Below are positions 9,811-17,694 of a stretch of 19,001 nt of DNA, one piece after another (positions within the stretch are counted from its first letter, which is position 1; each line of letters begins with the position of its first letter). The notes beneath the pieces are model-generated. The model was not told the origin of the DNA and made no database searches. It was given only the letters and a program-made list of their open reading frames with translations. This DNA is from Flammeovirgaceae bacterium (GTDB lineage: Bacteria; Bacteroidota; Bacteroidia; Cytophagales; Cyclobacteriaceae), in the NCBI GenBank assembly GCA_003229495.1, contig QIEB01000482.1, forward strand, positions 1 through 19,001, in the 5' to 3' direction. The position numbers and the translations under genes were made by a program.

Positions 9811-10194
9811 ATGAAAATCAAAGACTACTGGCCAACAGTCTTGTGGGCATTTGTTATTTTGGCACTTACCGTAGCCCCATCCCACAAGATTCCTGAGCCT
9901 CCTGATTGGAGCATTTCAGCAGATAAGTTGGTTCACTTTCTTATGTTTATGATACTCAGTTTACTACTGCTCTTCAGGCGGTATTCAAATGGCAGGCTAT
10001 GGAACCACCGACAATTGATCCCGATCATAGTTTTATTAACTACATACGGACTGCTGCTGGAAATGGTGCAATTATTGGTTCCAGGCCGAGATTTTAGTTG
10101 GCTGGATCTCATCTCAGATGCCATGGGAGCTATCGCCGGGAATTATATCTATCTTGGTGCTGTTAAACTAAAAGAGATATTAGCCAATAGATGA
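9811..10194 (+). CDS. VanZ-family small membrane protein
   Basis: A 127-aa protein with four predicted membrane helices, at about residues 7-23, 40-57, 68-90 and 98-120. It carries the VanZ-like pattern: DKLVHF before helix 2 (Asp38, His42), GLLLEMVQ in helix 3 (Glu84, Gln87), and PGRDFSWLDLISDAMG leading into helix 4 (Arg93, Asp99, Asp103). VanZ of enterococci gives low-level teicoplanin resistance; the function of the small Bacteroidota homologues is not established and I assign none. It follows gcvH by 5 nt and is probably translated from the same transcript. The same gcvH-vanZ-tonB order is familiar downstream of sprA in this phylum. Confidence 0.88.
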   Translation: MKIKDYWPTVLWAFVILALTVAPSHKIPEPPDWSISADKLVHFLMFMILSLLLLFRRYSNGRLWNHRQLIPIIVLLTTYGLLLEMVQLLVPGRDFSWLDLISDAMGAIAGNYIYLGAVKLKEILANR

Positions 10195-10203
10195 TTTCTT
10201 TAG

Positions 10204-10211
10204 TATATTTG
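10204..10211 (+). promoter_or_regulatory. Possible Bacteroidota -7 promoter element upstream of tonB
   Basis: TATATTTG is an exact TAnnTTTG match in the 57-nt gap between the VanZ-like gene and tonB, 40 nt before the tonB ATG. No TTTG or TTG occurs at the -33 position, and the surrounding DNA is AT-rich, so chance occurrence is plausible. Confidence 0.35.
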
Positions 10212-10251
10212 AAATGGTGGATATTCTGCGTTATATATAAAGTTTTTAATT

Positions 10252-10926
10252 ATGGAACTTAAAAAACATCCTGATTCGGATCTCTTTAGAAAGTCCAGCT
10301 TCTATATGAGTATTGGACTGATGATCAGTCTGTTATTTACCGTAACAGCTTTTGAATGGAAGTCATTTGATGACAACGATTTAGTAAATTTGGGTGCACT
10401 GGATGCGGATTTTGAAGAGTTACAGGACATTCCTATTACTGAACAGCCTCCTCCACCTCCACCCCAGGTGACACCGCCAGAAATTATTGAGGTTCCGGAT
10501 GAAGAGGAGATCGAAGAAGAAATCGAAGTAAATCTCGATGTTGAAGTAACTGAAGAAACGGTAATTGAAGACGTGGTATTTGAAGAAGCTCCAGAAGAAG
10601 AAGCTGCTGATGAGATCTTTCAGTTTGTTGAAGATCAGCCCGCTCCTTTAGGAGGCATGAAGGCTTTTTATGCGTATGTCGGAAAGCAAATGAAATACCC
10701 CGCACAGGCTCGAAGAATGGGAATTGAAGGAAAGGTATATGTTACATTCGTGGTAGGTAAAGATGGTGCATTAACTGATGTAAAAGTACTGAAAGGCATT
10801 GGTGCTGGATGTGACCTGGAAGCAATCCGAGTATTGAGTCAGGCGCCAAAGTGGAAGCCTGGTAAGCAGCGTGGCCGTCCGGTGAGAGTAAGGATGCAGC
10901 TACCAATCATATTCAAACTGAACTAG
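10252..10926 (+). CDS. TonB-family energy transducer protein
   Basis: A 224-aa inner-membrane protein that would couple the proton-motive force (with ExbB/ExbD, not encoded here) to TonB-dependent outer-membrane transporters. It has a short cytoplasmic N-terminus, one membrane anchor (about residues 17-34), a proline run (PPPPPP, residues 66-71), and a strongly acidic periplasmic linker (about 82-122, rich in Glu). A TonB C-terminal domain (about 135-224) includes MKYPAQARRMGIEGKVYVTF and the ending RVRMQLPIIFKLN. The linker is acidic where classical TonB has Pro/Lys repeats; acidic linkers also occur in other Bacteroidota TonB proteins. Bacteroidota usually encode several TonB paralogues, so the transporter served cannot be named from sequence. 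The gene is the last of the plus-strand block and converges on yicC. Confidence 0.9.
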   Translation: MELKKHPDSDLFRKSSFYMSIGLMISLLFTVTAFEWKSFDDNDLVNLGALDADFEELQDIPITEQPPPPPPQVTPPEIIEVPDEEEIEEEIEVNLDVEVTEETVIEDVVFEEAPEEEAADEIFQFVEDQPAPLGGMKAFYAYVGKQMKYPAQARRMGIEGKVYVTFVVGKDGALTDVKVLKGIGAGCDLEAIRVLSQAPKWKPGKQRGRPVRVRMQLPIIFKLN

Positions 10927-10929
10927 CAG

Positions 10930-10956
10930 AAAACACTCCCCGTTAGGGCTTTTTTA
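10930..10956. terminator. Possible bidirectional terminator between convergent tonB and yicC
   Basis: The 27-nt gap between the two stop codons has an A-run, a short CCC/GGG stem around GTTA, then six T residues at 10950-10955. The flanking A4 and T6 could extend the pairing, with a mismatch bulge, and would supply a U-tract in either direction. The GC stem is only about 3 bp, so the call rests mostly on position between convergent genes. Confidence 0.3.
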
Positions 10957-11814
10957 TAAGATATTTTGTAGCTGTTCCTTGATCTTTTCCAACTCATCCT
11001 TCATCCCAACCACCAGTTTTTGAATTTCTGCATCATTGGCTTTGGATCCGATAGTATTGATCTCGCGGCCCATTTCCTGACTTAGAAAAGAAAGCTTCTT
11101 CCCCTGTGACTCACTTTCACTCAAAATTTCCAGGAAATAATCGAGATGTGCTTTTAGTCTTACTTTTTCCTCGTTGATATCGAGTTTTTCAATATAGTAA
11201 ACCATCTCTTGTTCGAACCTGTTGGGGTCGAACTTTTCGTTGCCCTCAATCTCTATGATATGCTTTTGCAATCGCTTTTTGATTGCTTCGGTCCCGACTT
11301 TCGAAAGATAAGTCTCAATTTTATCAACATATACCACTAGCTTGTTTTTCAGAGTAGCACCCTCAACCACCCGAAACTCCTCACATTTAATAATCGCTTC
11401 CAAAATTACGTCCTTCACCCGATTCCAGTCGTCTTGCAACTTATCCTTTGGTTCTTCGGTGCGTATTACTTCTGGAAATTCCATGACCAATTTTAATAAC
11501 CCATCTGAAGGTGCTTCAATATCTGTTGCAATCTTTTTTATCTGATGATAATAGGACTTCAACAACTTTTCATTAATTATAATCCTGGCTACTTCTGAGT
11601 CTTTGCGCTCGTAGTTGATGTTTACTACTATTTTTCCTCTTTCCAGTTTTTCAGAAGCAACTTTTTTAACCTCAATTTCCTTGTCAAAAAATACCTTTGG
11701 AAGTTTGATTACTGCATCCAGGTATTTTGAGTTCAATGATTTCACTTCCACAGAAATACCAAGTGAGTCATTTTCGAGCTGAGCCGTACCATAGCCCGTC
11801 ATAGATTTGATCAT
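10954..11814 (-). CDS. yicC: YicC/YloC family endoribonuclease
   Basis: The 286-aa length and the N-terminus MIKSMTGYG are hallmarks of the YicC/YloC family, as is the C-terminal region FLSQEMGREINTIGSKAND (near residue 245). Family members studied in E. coli and B. subtilis are metal-dependent endoribonucleases acting on structured RNA. The visible pattern is an N-terminal YicC domain (about 1-155), a helical middle part, and a C-terminal DUF1732-type domain (about 200-286). The ATG at 11814 gives the family N-terminus exactly. It is the last of three minus-strand genes, 67 nt after the stop of the outer-membrane protein gene. That gap has no exact TAnnTTTG box, so it may be read through from upstream. 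In many bacteria yicC precedes gmk, which is not present here. Confidence 0.93.
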   Translation of the reverse strand: MIKSMTGYGTAQLENDSLGISVEVKSLNSKYLDAVIKLPKVFFDKEIEVKKVASEKLERGKIVVNINYERKDSEVARIIINEKLLKSYYHQIKKIATDIEAPSDGLLKLVMEFPEVIRTEEPKDKLQDDWNRVKDVILEAIIKCEEFRVVEGATLKNKLVVYVDKIETYLSKVGTEAIKKRLQKHIIEIEGNEKFDPNRFEQEMVYYIEKLDINEEKVRLKAHLDYFLEILSESESQGKKLSFLSQEMGREINTIGSKANDAEIQKLVVGMKDELEKIKEQLQNIL

Positions 11815-11881
11815 AGACTGTATAAAGGTTGGGAGGAATATACAAATTAATCTTCCTTAAATCCAAGGGAAATCCCCCTAG

Positions 11882-14800
11882 TTAAAAGTCGTATCCCAGT
11901 GTTAGGTAAAATTTGGGAGATCCAATCTCAAAGTCTTCTATAGGCCAGGCTACATCGAACTTTAGATAATAACCTAGAAGCACGGTTCTGACCCCGGTTC
12001 CGTAACTTGCCAACCAAGCGCTTCCAAAGTTATTGATCCTGGCTTTGAAATTACCTGCTTCGATTATTTCTGTATTCAAGCTGTTTTCGTCGGCAAGGGG
12101 GCTGTTGCCTGTCCAGGCTGAACCAAGGTCATAGAAGCCAATCAGTTGGAGGTTTCGGAAAAAGTTTGAAGCGACTGGCCCACTGTTGAAAAATTTGATT
12201 ACAGGGAATCTAAGTTCAGCATTGAACAATAGAGCGTTATTGCCGCTGAACTTATTGTAGTCAAATCCTCTCATATTGGTCACATACTCAACGAATAGTA
12301 TATCGCTGTTGTCTTCATCAACTGGATCAAATAAGGGATCACCTTCCTTGTTCTCGTTATCAGTATCGTTGAACAACCAGTTGCTCATCCCTCCCAATAG
12401 GAAATCTTTGGGATCATTTCCAAAAGAGCGTGCGTAGTACAAGCGACCTGCAAATATTAATTCGCGATGAATTTTACGGTAATGTCTCACGTCGATCTTG
12501 AAGGTATTGAAGTTCAACTTGCTATCATTAAAGCTCTCGTAGTGTTCAAAAAATGCTTTTAGTCTGGTTCCTTCAAAGTTCAACCCATTTATTACGGTAT
12601 TATCGTAAACGTACTCCAATCTACCTCCGAAGTAATCTCGCTTGGTGTCAGCTGGTTCGGGGAGGCCTGGAGTTCCGGGAGGAAAACTCAGTTTTGTGGG
12701 ATCAAGATCATAGGATCTGGTGCCAGTGTAGAACGGGCTTACCCGGATTCTGCTCCGAATATTGAAAGGATAGCTGGCTCCCACTTCAATTCGGTTCATA
12801 ATATATTTAATATCGTAGTCAGCTATCGGGTCATTGATTGGTCTAAATAGTGTACGGCGTTTAAACCCTGTATGATAGTCCAAGCGATCCTTTAAGTAAT
12901 GATATTCGCCATAGTAGGTACCACTTCTCAGGTCAGTAGTTGCTAACACTCCACCGTAAAACTTATGATTCTCCAATAGATCATTTACGGTGACCTCCGC
13001 CTGAATCCCAAATCCTATTAATGGGTCGATAACCCAGGAAAATACGATGTTATCAAACCCCACACGAGGCTGGTAATTATAAGGGCCATTTATTTCCGCC
13101 TCCCTTGCCAAACGTCGGAAATTTTGCAGTATCGAACTAGGTTCCTGTTTCTCCTGCTTAACCTCCTCTAAAACATCCGTATCAAAAACGTAGTTATCGG
13201 TATCAATGGCGCCAGTGGTCTCGTCCTCTTCCACATTTGAGATACTATCCATAGGTTGGATTAGCTCAACCACCATAGTATCTTGTGGCTCCGGCTCATT
13301 TTCCAATTGTTTCAGTTCCCGCAGCCTACGCTCCCTGATCCGTTCGGAAATAAACATGGCCTGCTTAACCTCCTGTCGTCTGGTTTGTGGAGTGAAATTG
13401 TTCTGGTTCAGATTAAAATTTCCCTGATAATAGATTTGATCTCCCCCAGCATTACTCATTACATAGGCAATCGAACCCTTTTTAAAATTAATATCGTAAT
13501 GCCTAATACTGCTGGAGAATTTCGAAACTTGGGTGTAAAGTTTCGTGCTTAATTCATATTTATAAAGATTGTAAATACCTTTTTGATCACTGATGTAGTA
13601 AATCACATTATTATCCTGGGGTATCGGTTGAATATCTCGACTTAGTGTATTGGTCACTCGAACAAGAACCTTACTTGCAGAATCCATATTGAGTATGAAA
13701 AGATTAAAATTAGATTCTACGTCCTTAAGTTTGAGGGTTTCTCTTTTCAATGTATCATTGGTTCGATTGGAAGAAAATACTACATTATTGGATCCTGGCA
13801 AGAATCTGGGGTTCATGTCATCGTAAGAATCATTAGTGATCCTTCTCAAGGAATTTTTACTCAATGAAAGTAAAAACAGATCATTCTGACCCTTACTATC
13901 ACCGCTAACAATGGCGGTTTTTCCATTTTCATGAAACTCAAAATATTTTACCTGAGTTATTTTGCTCAATGATCTTTTTTGAGACCTGCCAGACCCTATA
14001 TCATGCATGATTAATTGATATTCGCCTTTTTCAACATTTATAATGCCCAAAGTATTATTGTCCTTCCAAGATAGTATAGGGATTTCCTCATCCACCTCCT
14101 GATTGATTACTTTATAGCCTCCCTTCACCACTGATTCTTCTTTTCCGGAAGTCAGGTCCCTAATACGAACCTCATGCTTTCCATTGAAATTAGTAGAATA
14201 GGCCAGTATGCTGCCATTCGGACTTAGTTTCACCTGATGATAGATCAGTCCTTTAGTGTTCTCTTTTAGCACCGCAAAACCTTCACTGGGGGCCTGGTAA
14301 CTGGCATTCACTTGATCTGACATGTTAATATAGTAAGCCTTCCACTCATCGATAAAACGATTATATGTTACACCCAAAGTGTAAATAATGCTGTTTTGTT
14401 CACTGCGGTTAATCCGGGTCAGGTTTAAAATATTTGAGATATTATTGAGCCCATAGTTCTCGGCGATGTAATTCCAAATGGACTGTCCAACCACAGCTGC
14501 TTCCTTGCCACCCAGTTTTCCTAATTTCTTGAATTTTTTGGTCCTGAAATAGTCACGCATGTAATCGTCCATCTCCACTGACCAACCGTTGGTTATGAAT
14601 AATGCTCCACCTTCAATTACCCAATCGGGCAAATTAAACAGGTACGAGCTTTGAAACATCTCCGTCAAACTACCCCCGTACATCATATCCCGAATAAGCA
14701 GCTTGGAAACCTGGTAAATTAGTTCTTGTTTGAACTCTACGGTATTTCCGGGATAGGCAACTTCCACCTGCGGCTTCACAAAATCAGTTTGACCACTGGA

Positions 14801-15142
14801 GGTAAAATTTTTGCTGCTGATGCCTATATTGCTTTGCTGCAGGTCCGAAACTGAATTGTAAATGAAAATTTTCGCTTTAGAGTAAAGGGCATACCCTAGT
14901 ACATCCTGAGTGATTCGGTCGTATTCACTTTCCAGGTATTCGGCAGCTTTTTTGGCATTTTGTTTCCCACCTTGATAAAAATACACATCAAAATTTTCGG
15001 CACTGTAATACTGCCAGTTAAATGTCTTGTATTGTACACGGTTTTTGCCGTAATCATCTAAGGATTCCTGTCCTTTAGAATCTTCAAAAAAGCAGGTGAA
15101 AACCACTACCAGCACAAAGCCCAATATCCGTCTGAGCGCCAT
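11882..15142 (-). CDS. Large outer-membrane protein: degenerate peptidase-like domain, PD40 repeats and C-terminal BamA-like barrel
   Basis: A 1086-aa protein with a Sec signal peptide (hydrophobic residues about 6-19, likely cleaved near GQ at 24-25). Residues ~40-260 resemble a gluzincin-type peptidase domain, with LPDWVIEGG (near 171) where such domains have their zinc-ligand Glu. Where HExxH would be expected the sequence reads QELIY (139-143), so both His ligands are absent and catalysis is unlikely. Residues ~300-580 contain TolB/PD40-type propeller repeats, for example LSPNGSILAYSTN and FLPGSNNVVFSSNR. A charged, acidic linker (about 584-690) follows. The C-terminal ~390 residues look like a surface-antigen (D15/BamA-like) beta-barrel ending in Phe (LTLGYDF), as expected for BAM-dependent insertion. 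Similar proteins are often labelled TolB-like; the true role is unknown. It begins 8 nt after the oxidoreductase stop. Confidence 0.85.
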   Translation of the reverse strand: MALRRILGFVLVVVFTCFFEDSKGQESLDDYGKNRVQYKTFNWQYYSAENFDVYFYQGGKQNAKKAAEYLESEYDRITQDVLGYALYSKAKIFIYNSVSDLQQSNIGISSKNFTSSGQTDFVKPQVEVAYPGNTVEFKQELIYQVSKLLIRDMMYGGSLTEMFQSSYLFNLPDWVIEGGALFITNGWSVEMDDYMRDYFRTKKFKKLGKLGGKEAAVVGQSIWNYIAENYGLNNISNILNLTRINRSEQNSIIYTLGVTYNRFIDEWKAYYINMSDQVNASYQAPSEGFAVLKENTKGLIYHQVKLSPNGSILAYSTNFNGKHEVRIRDLTSGKEESVVKGGYKVINQEVDEEIPILSWKDNNTLGIINVEKGEYQLIMHDIGSGRSQKRSLSKITQVKYFEFHENGKTAIVSGDSKGQNDLFLLSLSKNSLRRITNDSYDDMNPRFLPGSNNVVFSSNRTNDTLKRETLKLKDVESNFNLFILNMDSASKVLVRVTNTLSRDIQPIPQDNNVIYYISDQKGIYNLYKYELSTKLYTQVSKFSSSIRHYDINFKKGSIAYVMSNAGGDQIYYQGNFNLNQNNFTPQTRRQEVKQAMFISERIRERRLRELKQLENEPEPQDTMVVELIQPMDSISNVEEDETTGAIDTDNYVFDTDVLEEVKQEKQEPSSILQNFRRLAREAEINGPYNYQPRVGFDNIVFSWVIDPLIGFGIQAEVTVNDLLENHKFYGGVLATTDLRSGTYYGEYHYLKDRLDYHTGFKRRTLFRPINDPIADYDIKYIMNRIEVGASYPFNIRSRIRVSPFYTGTRSYDLDPTKLSFPPGTPGLPEPADTKRDYFGGRLEYVYDNTVINGLNFEGTRLKAFFEHYESFNDSKLNFNTFKIDVRHYRKIHRELIFAGRLYYARSFGNDPKDFLLGGMSNWLFNDTDNENKEGDPLFDPVDEDNSDILFVEYVTNMRGFDYNKFSGNNALLFNAELRFPVIKFFNSGPVASNFFRNLQLIGFYDLGSAWTGNSPLADENSLNTEIIEAGNFKARINNFGSAWLASYGTGVRTVLLGYYLKFDVAWPIEDFEIGSPKFYLTLGYDF

Positions 15143-15150
15143 AAATTGGA

Positions 15151-16215
15151 TTAAATTTTGTTGTAATATAAAAAAAAATAGCGACTAATAGTCACATCCC
15201 TAATCAAAGGTTTTCCCCTCTCAAGAAAATTAAAAAACTCCTGAGCAAAGTAGGGTGTCAATGAAACACCCTTAGTTCCTAAACCATTAAAAACCCCTAA
15301 TGGTTCGTACTTCGGGTGCAAACCAATGAACGGTCTTCGATCCAGAGATGCAGGTCGAACGCCAGCGGAATGGCCAACTACACGGTACGGAATACGAATT
15401 AGTTTGTCTAGCTTTTGGAGTAGCTGAATCTTAGCCTTAGCAGTCACATCCCAGCTGAGGTCCTGGTTGTCGAATGTTGATCCTACTCTGCAAAGACTAT
15501 TGGATACTGGCAGCACAAACACCCCTCTATTTACAATATACGCCAGTGGTTCTTGGAGTGCCAATTCCAATATTTCACCCTTTACTGGCGTCATCGGCAA
15601 CCAGCCAAAAAATTTATTGTTACTCAATGATGGCCCCTCACAGAATATCAATTTGCGCGCCGAATGACCATTGTATAATACACGATCCTTTGATATTTGC
15701 AGTTTCCTATATAAAAACCGCTCAGATCGCAAGGCATTACGCTGCTCCAGGAAATTGGTAACTCCCCGTATCAGGGCCCTGATGTCAACAAATCCGGACC
15801 TTTTTAGCATCATTCCCCCCAAAGGATTTACTACCTGGGGCAGCGCTTCTTGTGGATTCAAGAGGCGTTCAATAAATTGACTGTAGCCGTCTTCAAACAA
15901 TCGAGCACTCCACTCATTTTGCTCCTCTAAAGAAAGAAAAGGCCGGTACATAGGAATGTTATACAGAAGTTGGACACTTAGTTCTTCCTCCAGATCTTTA
16001 TAAAATTTTAGCAGATAGGGGAAAAGCTGTTCAGCCATCCATGTCTTTACCAACTTTCTGCCAGTAAACGGGTTGTAAATACCAGCTGCAACCGTGCTGG
16101 ACTTTGGAAGAACCGGGTCATCAAATACTAATACCTTGAGATCATGCTTGATCAATTTGTACGATAAAACAGATCCTGCAAGCCCCTGACCAACTATGAA
16201 GTAATCCCATACCAT
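15151..16215 (-). CDS. FAD-dependent oxidoreductase of the D-amino-acid oxidase (DAO) superfamily
   Basis: From the ATG at 16215 the product is 354 aa, beginning MVWDYFIVGQGLAGS, a Rossmann FAD-binding motif (GxGxxG) with an acidic residue at the end of the second strand (VLVFDD). The segment AAGIYNPFTGRKLVKTW, a later GHSAGVRPASLDRRPFIG and the near-terminal FNGLGTKGVSLTPYFA fit DAO/MnmC-type oxidases that bind FAD across N- and C-terminal parts. The substrate cannot be read from the sequence; glycine oxidase- or MnmC-like activity is possible but unproven. An upstream ATG at 16239 adds eight residues (MPHTLIWC) with no obvious family match, so 16215 is preferred. The gene is first in a minus-strand group with the outer-membrane protein and probably shares its transcript. 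A run of nine A (15170-15178) lies near the 3' end and encodes Phe-Phe-Leu on this strand. Confidence 0.87.
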   Translation of the reverse strand: MVWDYFIVGQGLAGSVLSYKLIKHDLKVLVFDDPVLPKSSTVAAGIYNPFTGRKLVKTWMAEQLFPYLLKFYKDLEEELSVQLLYNIPMYRPFLSLEEQNEWSARLFEDGYSQFIERLLNPQEALPQVVNPLGGMMLKRSGFVDIRALIRGVTNFLEQRNALRSERFLYRKLQISKDRVLYNGHSARKLIFCEGPSLSNNKFFGWLPMTPVKGEILELALQEPLAYIVNRGVFVLPVSNSLCRVGSTFDNQDLSWDVTAKAKIQLLQKLDKLIRIPYRVVGHSAGVRPASLDRRPFIGLHPKYEPLGVFNGLGTKGVSLTPYFAQEFFNFLERGKPLIRDVTISRYFFLYYNKI

Positions 16216-16287
16216 ACACCAAATTAAAGTATGTGGCATGGAAATTTGCTAAATATTCCACAAATTTGTAATCATGACTCCCCGTAC
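16216..16287. promoter_or_regulatory. Divergent control region between the oxidoreductase and the MBL-fold hydrolase
   Basis: These 72 bases separate the chosen starts of two divergent genes and must hold promoters in both directions. No exact TAnnTTTG box is present on either strand; the nearest are one-mismatch forms such as CAAATTTG. A perfect 10-bp palindrome, ACAAATTTGT, lies at 16260-16269, with a related AAATTTG at 16242-16248. The palindrome could be an operator or could reflect AT-rich composition. Confidence 0.4.
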
Positions 16288-16932
16288 ATGTTAAAGATAG
16301 AATCCTTTATTTTTGGTCCGTTTCAGGAGAATACCTATGTGGTATTTGACCAAACAGGTGAAGGCGTGATCCTGGATCCAGGATGTTATGAACAACAGGA
16401 ACAACTAACTCTTTCTCAATTTATCAGAGATAATCACCTCCAAATCACCCAGGTAATCAATACACATTGTCATATTGATCACGTGCTGGGAAACCAGTTC
16501 ACAAAGCACAAGTATAAGGTCCCATTGGCGATCCCGGAAGGAGAAAAGGAAGTACTGGCAGCTGTAAAGGCCTATGCCCCGGTTTACGGGTTTCCAAAAT
16601 ATCAGGAAGTTGATGTTGATGAATATATAAGGGCGCAAGACACCATAAAATTTGGGAATACCCGGTTTGAAGTATTGTTGGTGCCGGGTCACTCCCCGGG
16701 ACACTTAGCATTTTATCATGCAGACTCAAAAATTTGTTTGGGGGGGGATGTGCTTTTCCAGGGTAGTATCGGTCGGACAGATCTTCCTGGAGGTGATCAT
16801 CAAACGTTGATTACCAGTATACATGAAAAAATGTTTTCATTGCCTGACGAAACAATTGTGTACTCCGGTCACGGACCACCTACAACTGTGGGCCAAGAAA
16901 AAAAAACCAATCCATTTTGCGCACTTGTTTAA
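16288..16932 (+). CDS. Metallo-beta-lactamase-fold hydrolase, glyoxalase II-like (YcbL type)
   Basis: A 214-aa cytoplasmic protein. It opens with the family hallmark FGPFQENTYVV and has the dinuclear metal site HxHxDH as THCHIDH (His60, His62, Asp64, His65). Further ligands are His135 (VPGHSPGH), Asp154 (GGDVLF) and His195 (YSGHGP), and IGRTDLPGGD is also typical. Such proteins hydrolyse thioesters like S-lactoylglutathione or related small thiol esters; the physiological substrate here is not evident. The ATG at 16288 is chosen because the family starts a few residues before FGPFQENTY; an upstream ATG at 16231 would add 19 unmatched residues. Two homopolymers sit in the gene: G8 (16740-16747) over the GGD motif and A9 (16898-16906) near the 3' end. 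pssA starts on the base after the stop codon. Confidence 0.93.
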   Translation: MLKIESFIFGPFQENTYVVFDQTGEGVILDPGCYEQQEQLTLSQFIRDNHLQITQVINTHCHIDHVLGNQFTKHKYKVPLAIPEGEKEVLAAVKAYAPVYGFPKYQEVDVDEYIRAQDTIKFGNTRFEVLLVPGHSPGHLAFYHADSKICLGGDVLFQGSIGRTDLPGGDHQTLITSIHEKMFSLPDETIVYSGHGPPTTVGQEKKTNPFCALV

Positions 16933-17631
16933 ATGGTAAAAGTCAAACCTTTGCATTTTCTACCCAATCTAATTACACTCGCCAGTTTGTTTTGTGGCAG
17001 CCTGGGGGTAGTCTGGGCAGTAGAATTTCAAATCCAATGGGCAGTCTACATGATCTGGATCTGCGCAGCTCTGGATCTTCTAGATGGTTTGGTGGCCAGG
17101 GGTCTGGGAGTTTCGTCGGACCTAGGGAAGCACTTGGATTCACTTTCAGATCTGATTTCATTCGGACTACTACCTGCTACCATTATCTATTCGCTTAGTT
17201 CAGGGTATTTGAATGATCCCTGGCCATATTCATCATTTGCGTTGACCTTGTTTTCAGCGTTGCGATTGGCTAAATTTAACTTGGATCCCGAGCAGGACAT
17301 TGACTTTAAAGGATTACCTACCCCGGCAAATGCATTACTTATTAGCAGTTTCCCTGCTCTGATTGACCAAAACAGCGAGAATTTACGTCATGGGTTAGAA
17401 AATCCAGCTCTTTGGCTTTTGATCATCGGAATATTGTGCTACTTATTGGTATCAAATATCCGTTTGTTTGGCTTCAAATTCCAAAACTTAATATGGGCTG
17501 AAAATAAATACCGGTTTCTATTTATTGGCATGTCAATTATCGCAGGGCTGGCTTTGGGAATATTAGCAATTCCCCTCATCATGCTGTTGTATTTTGTGAT
17601 GTCTGTAATATGGCAATATCAGCGTCGTTGA
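16933..17631 (+). CDS. pssA: CDP-diacylglycerol--serine O-phosphatidyltransferase
   Basis: PssA makes phosphatidylserine from CDP-diacylglycerol and serine at the inner membrane, the committed step to phosphatidylethanolamine. The 232-aa polytopic protein carries the complete CDP-alcohol phosphatidyltransferase signature: Asp48, Asp51-Gly52, Ala55-Arg56, Gly65, Asp69 and Asp73 with the correct spacing (DLLDGLVAR, then GKHLDSLSD). The opening HFLPNLITLASLFCG and the GLPTPANALL segment (near residue 123) are typical of the bacterial PssA type rather than PgsA. Several hydrophobic helices follow. The ATG directly abuts the TAA of the upstream hydrolase gene, implying translational coupling. No phosphatidylserine decarboxylase gene is in the window. 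Confidence 0.94.
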   Translation: MVKVKPLHFLPNLITLASLFCGSLGVVWAVEFQIQWAVYMIWICAALDLLDGLVARGLGVSSDLGKHLDSLSDLISFGLLPATIIYSLSSGYLNDPWPYSSFALTLFSALRLAKFNLDPEQDIDFKGLPTPANALLISSFPALIDQNSENLRHGLENPALWLLIIGILCYLLVSNIRLFGFKFQNLIWAENKYRFLFIGMSIIAGLALGILAIPLIMLLYFVMSVIWQYQRR

Positions 17632-17673
17632 TAGGTTGTAATGGTAGTTATTCTGACAGATTCTTAAGTCGTT

Positions 17674-17687
17674 TATAACTAGTTATA
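17674..17687. repeat. Perfect 14-bp palindrome just upstream of porU
   Basis: TATAACTAGTTATA is its own reverse complement. It lies in the gap between pssA and porU, 7 nt before the ATG at 17695 and 34 nt before the alternative ATG at 17722. It could be an operator, or a weak hairpin affecting porU translation, or chance in AT-rich DNA. Confidence 0.6.
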
Positions 17688-17694
17688 GTTGGTG

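Noticed and set aside
11815..11881. Promoter for yicC on the minus strand
   Set aside because: The best candidate, TTAATTTG, mismatches TAnnTTTG at the important second position and has no well-spaced -33 element.
14695..14740. Active zinc metallopeptidase in the outer-membrane protein
   Set aside because: Both expected His residues of HExxH are replaced (QELIY), so an active-enzyme call is not supported.
15467..15880. Three plus-strand frames antisense to the FAD oxidoreductase
   Set aside because: Short frames with no domains, inside a confidently identified minus-strand gene.
16917..17198. 93-codon plus-strand frame overlapping the end of the hydrolase and pssA
   Set aside because: pssA in the other frame has the complete CDP-alcohol phosphatidyltransferase signature; this frame has no family resemblance.
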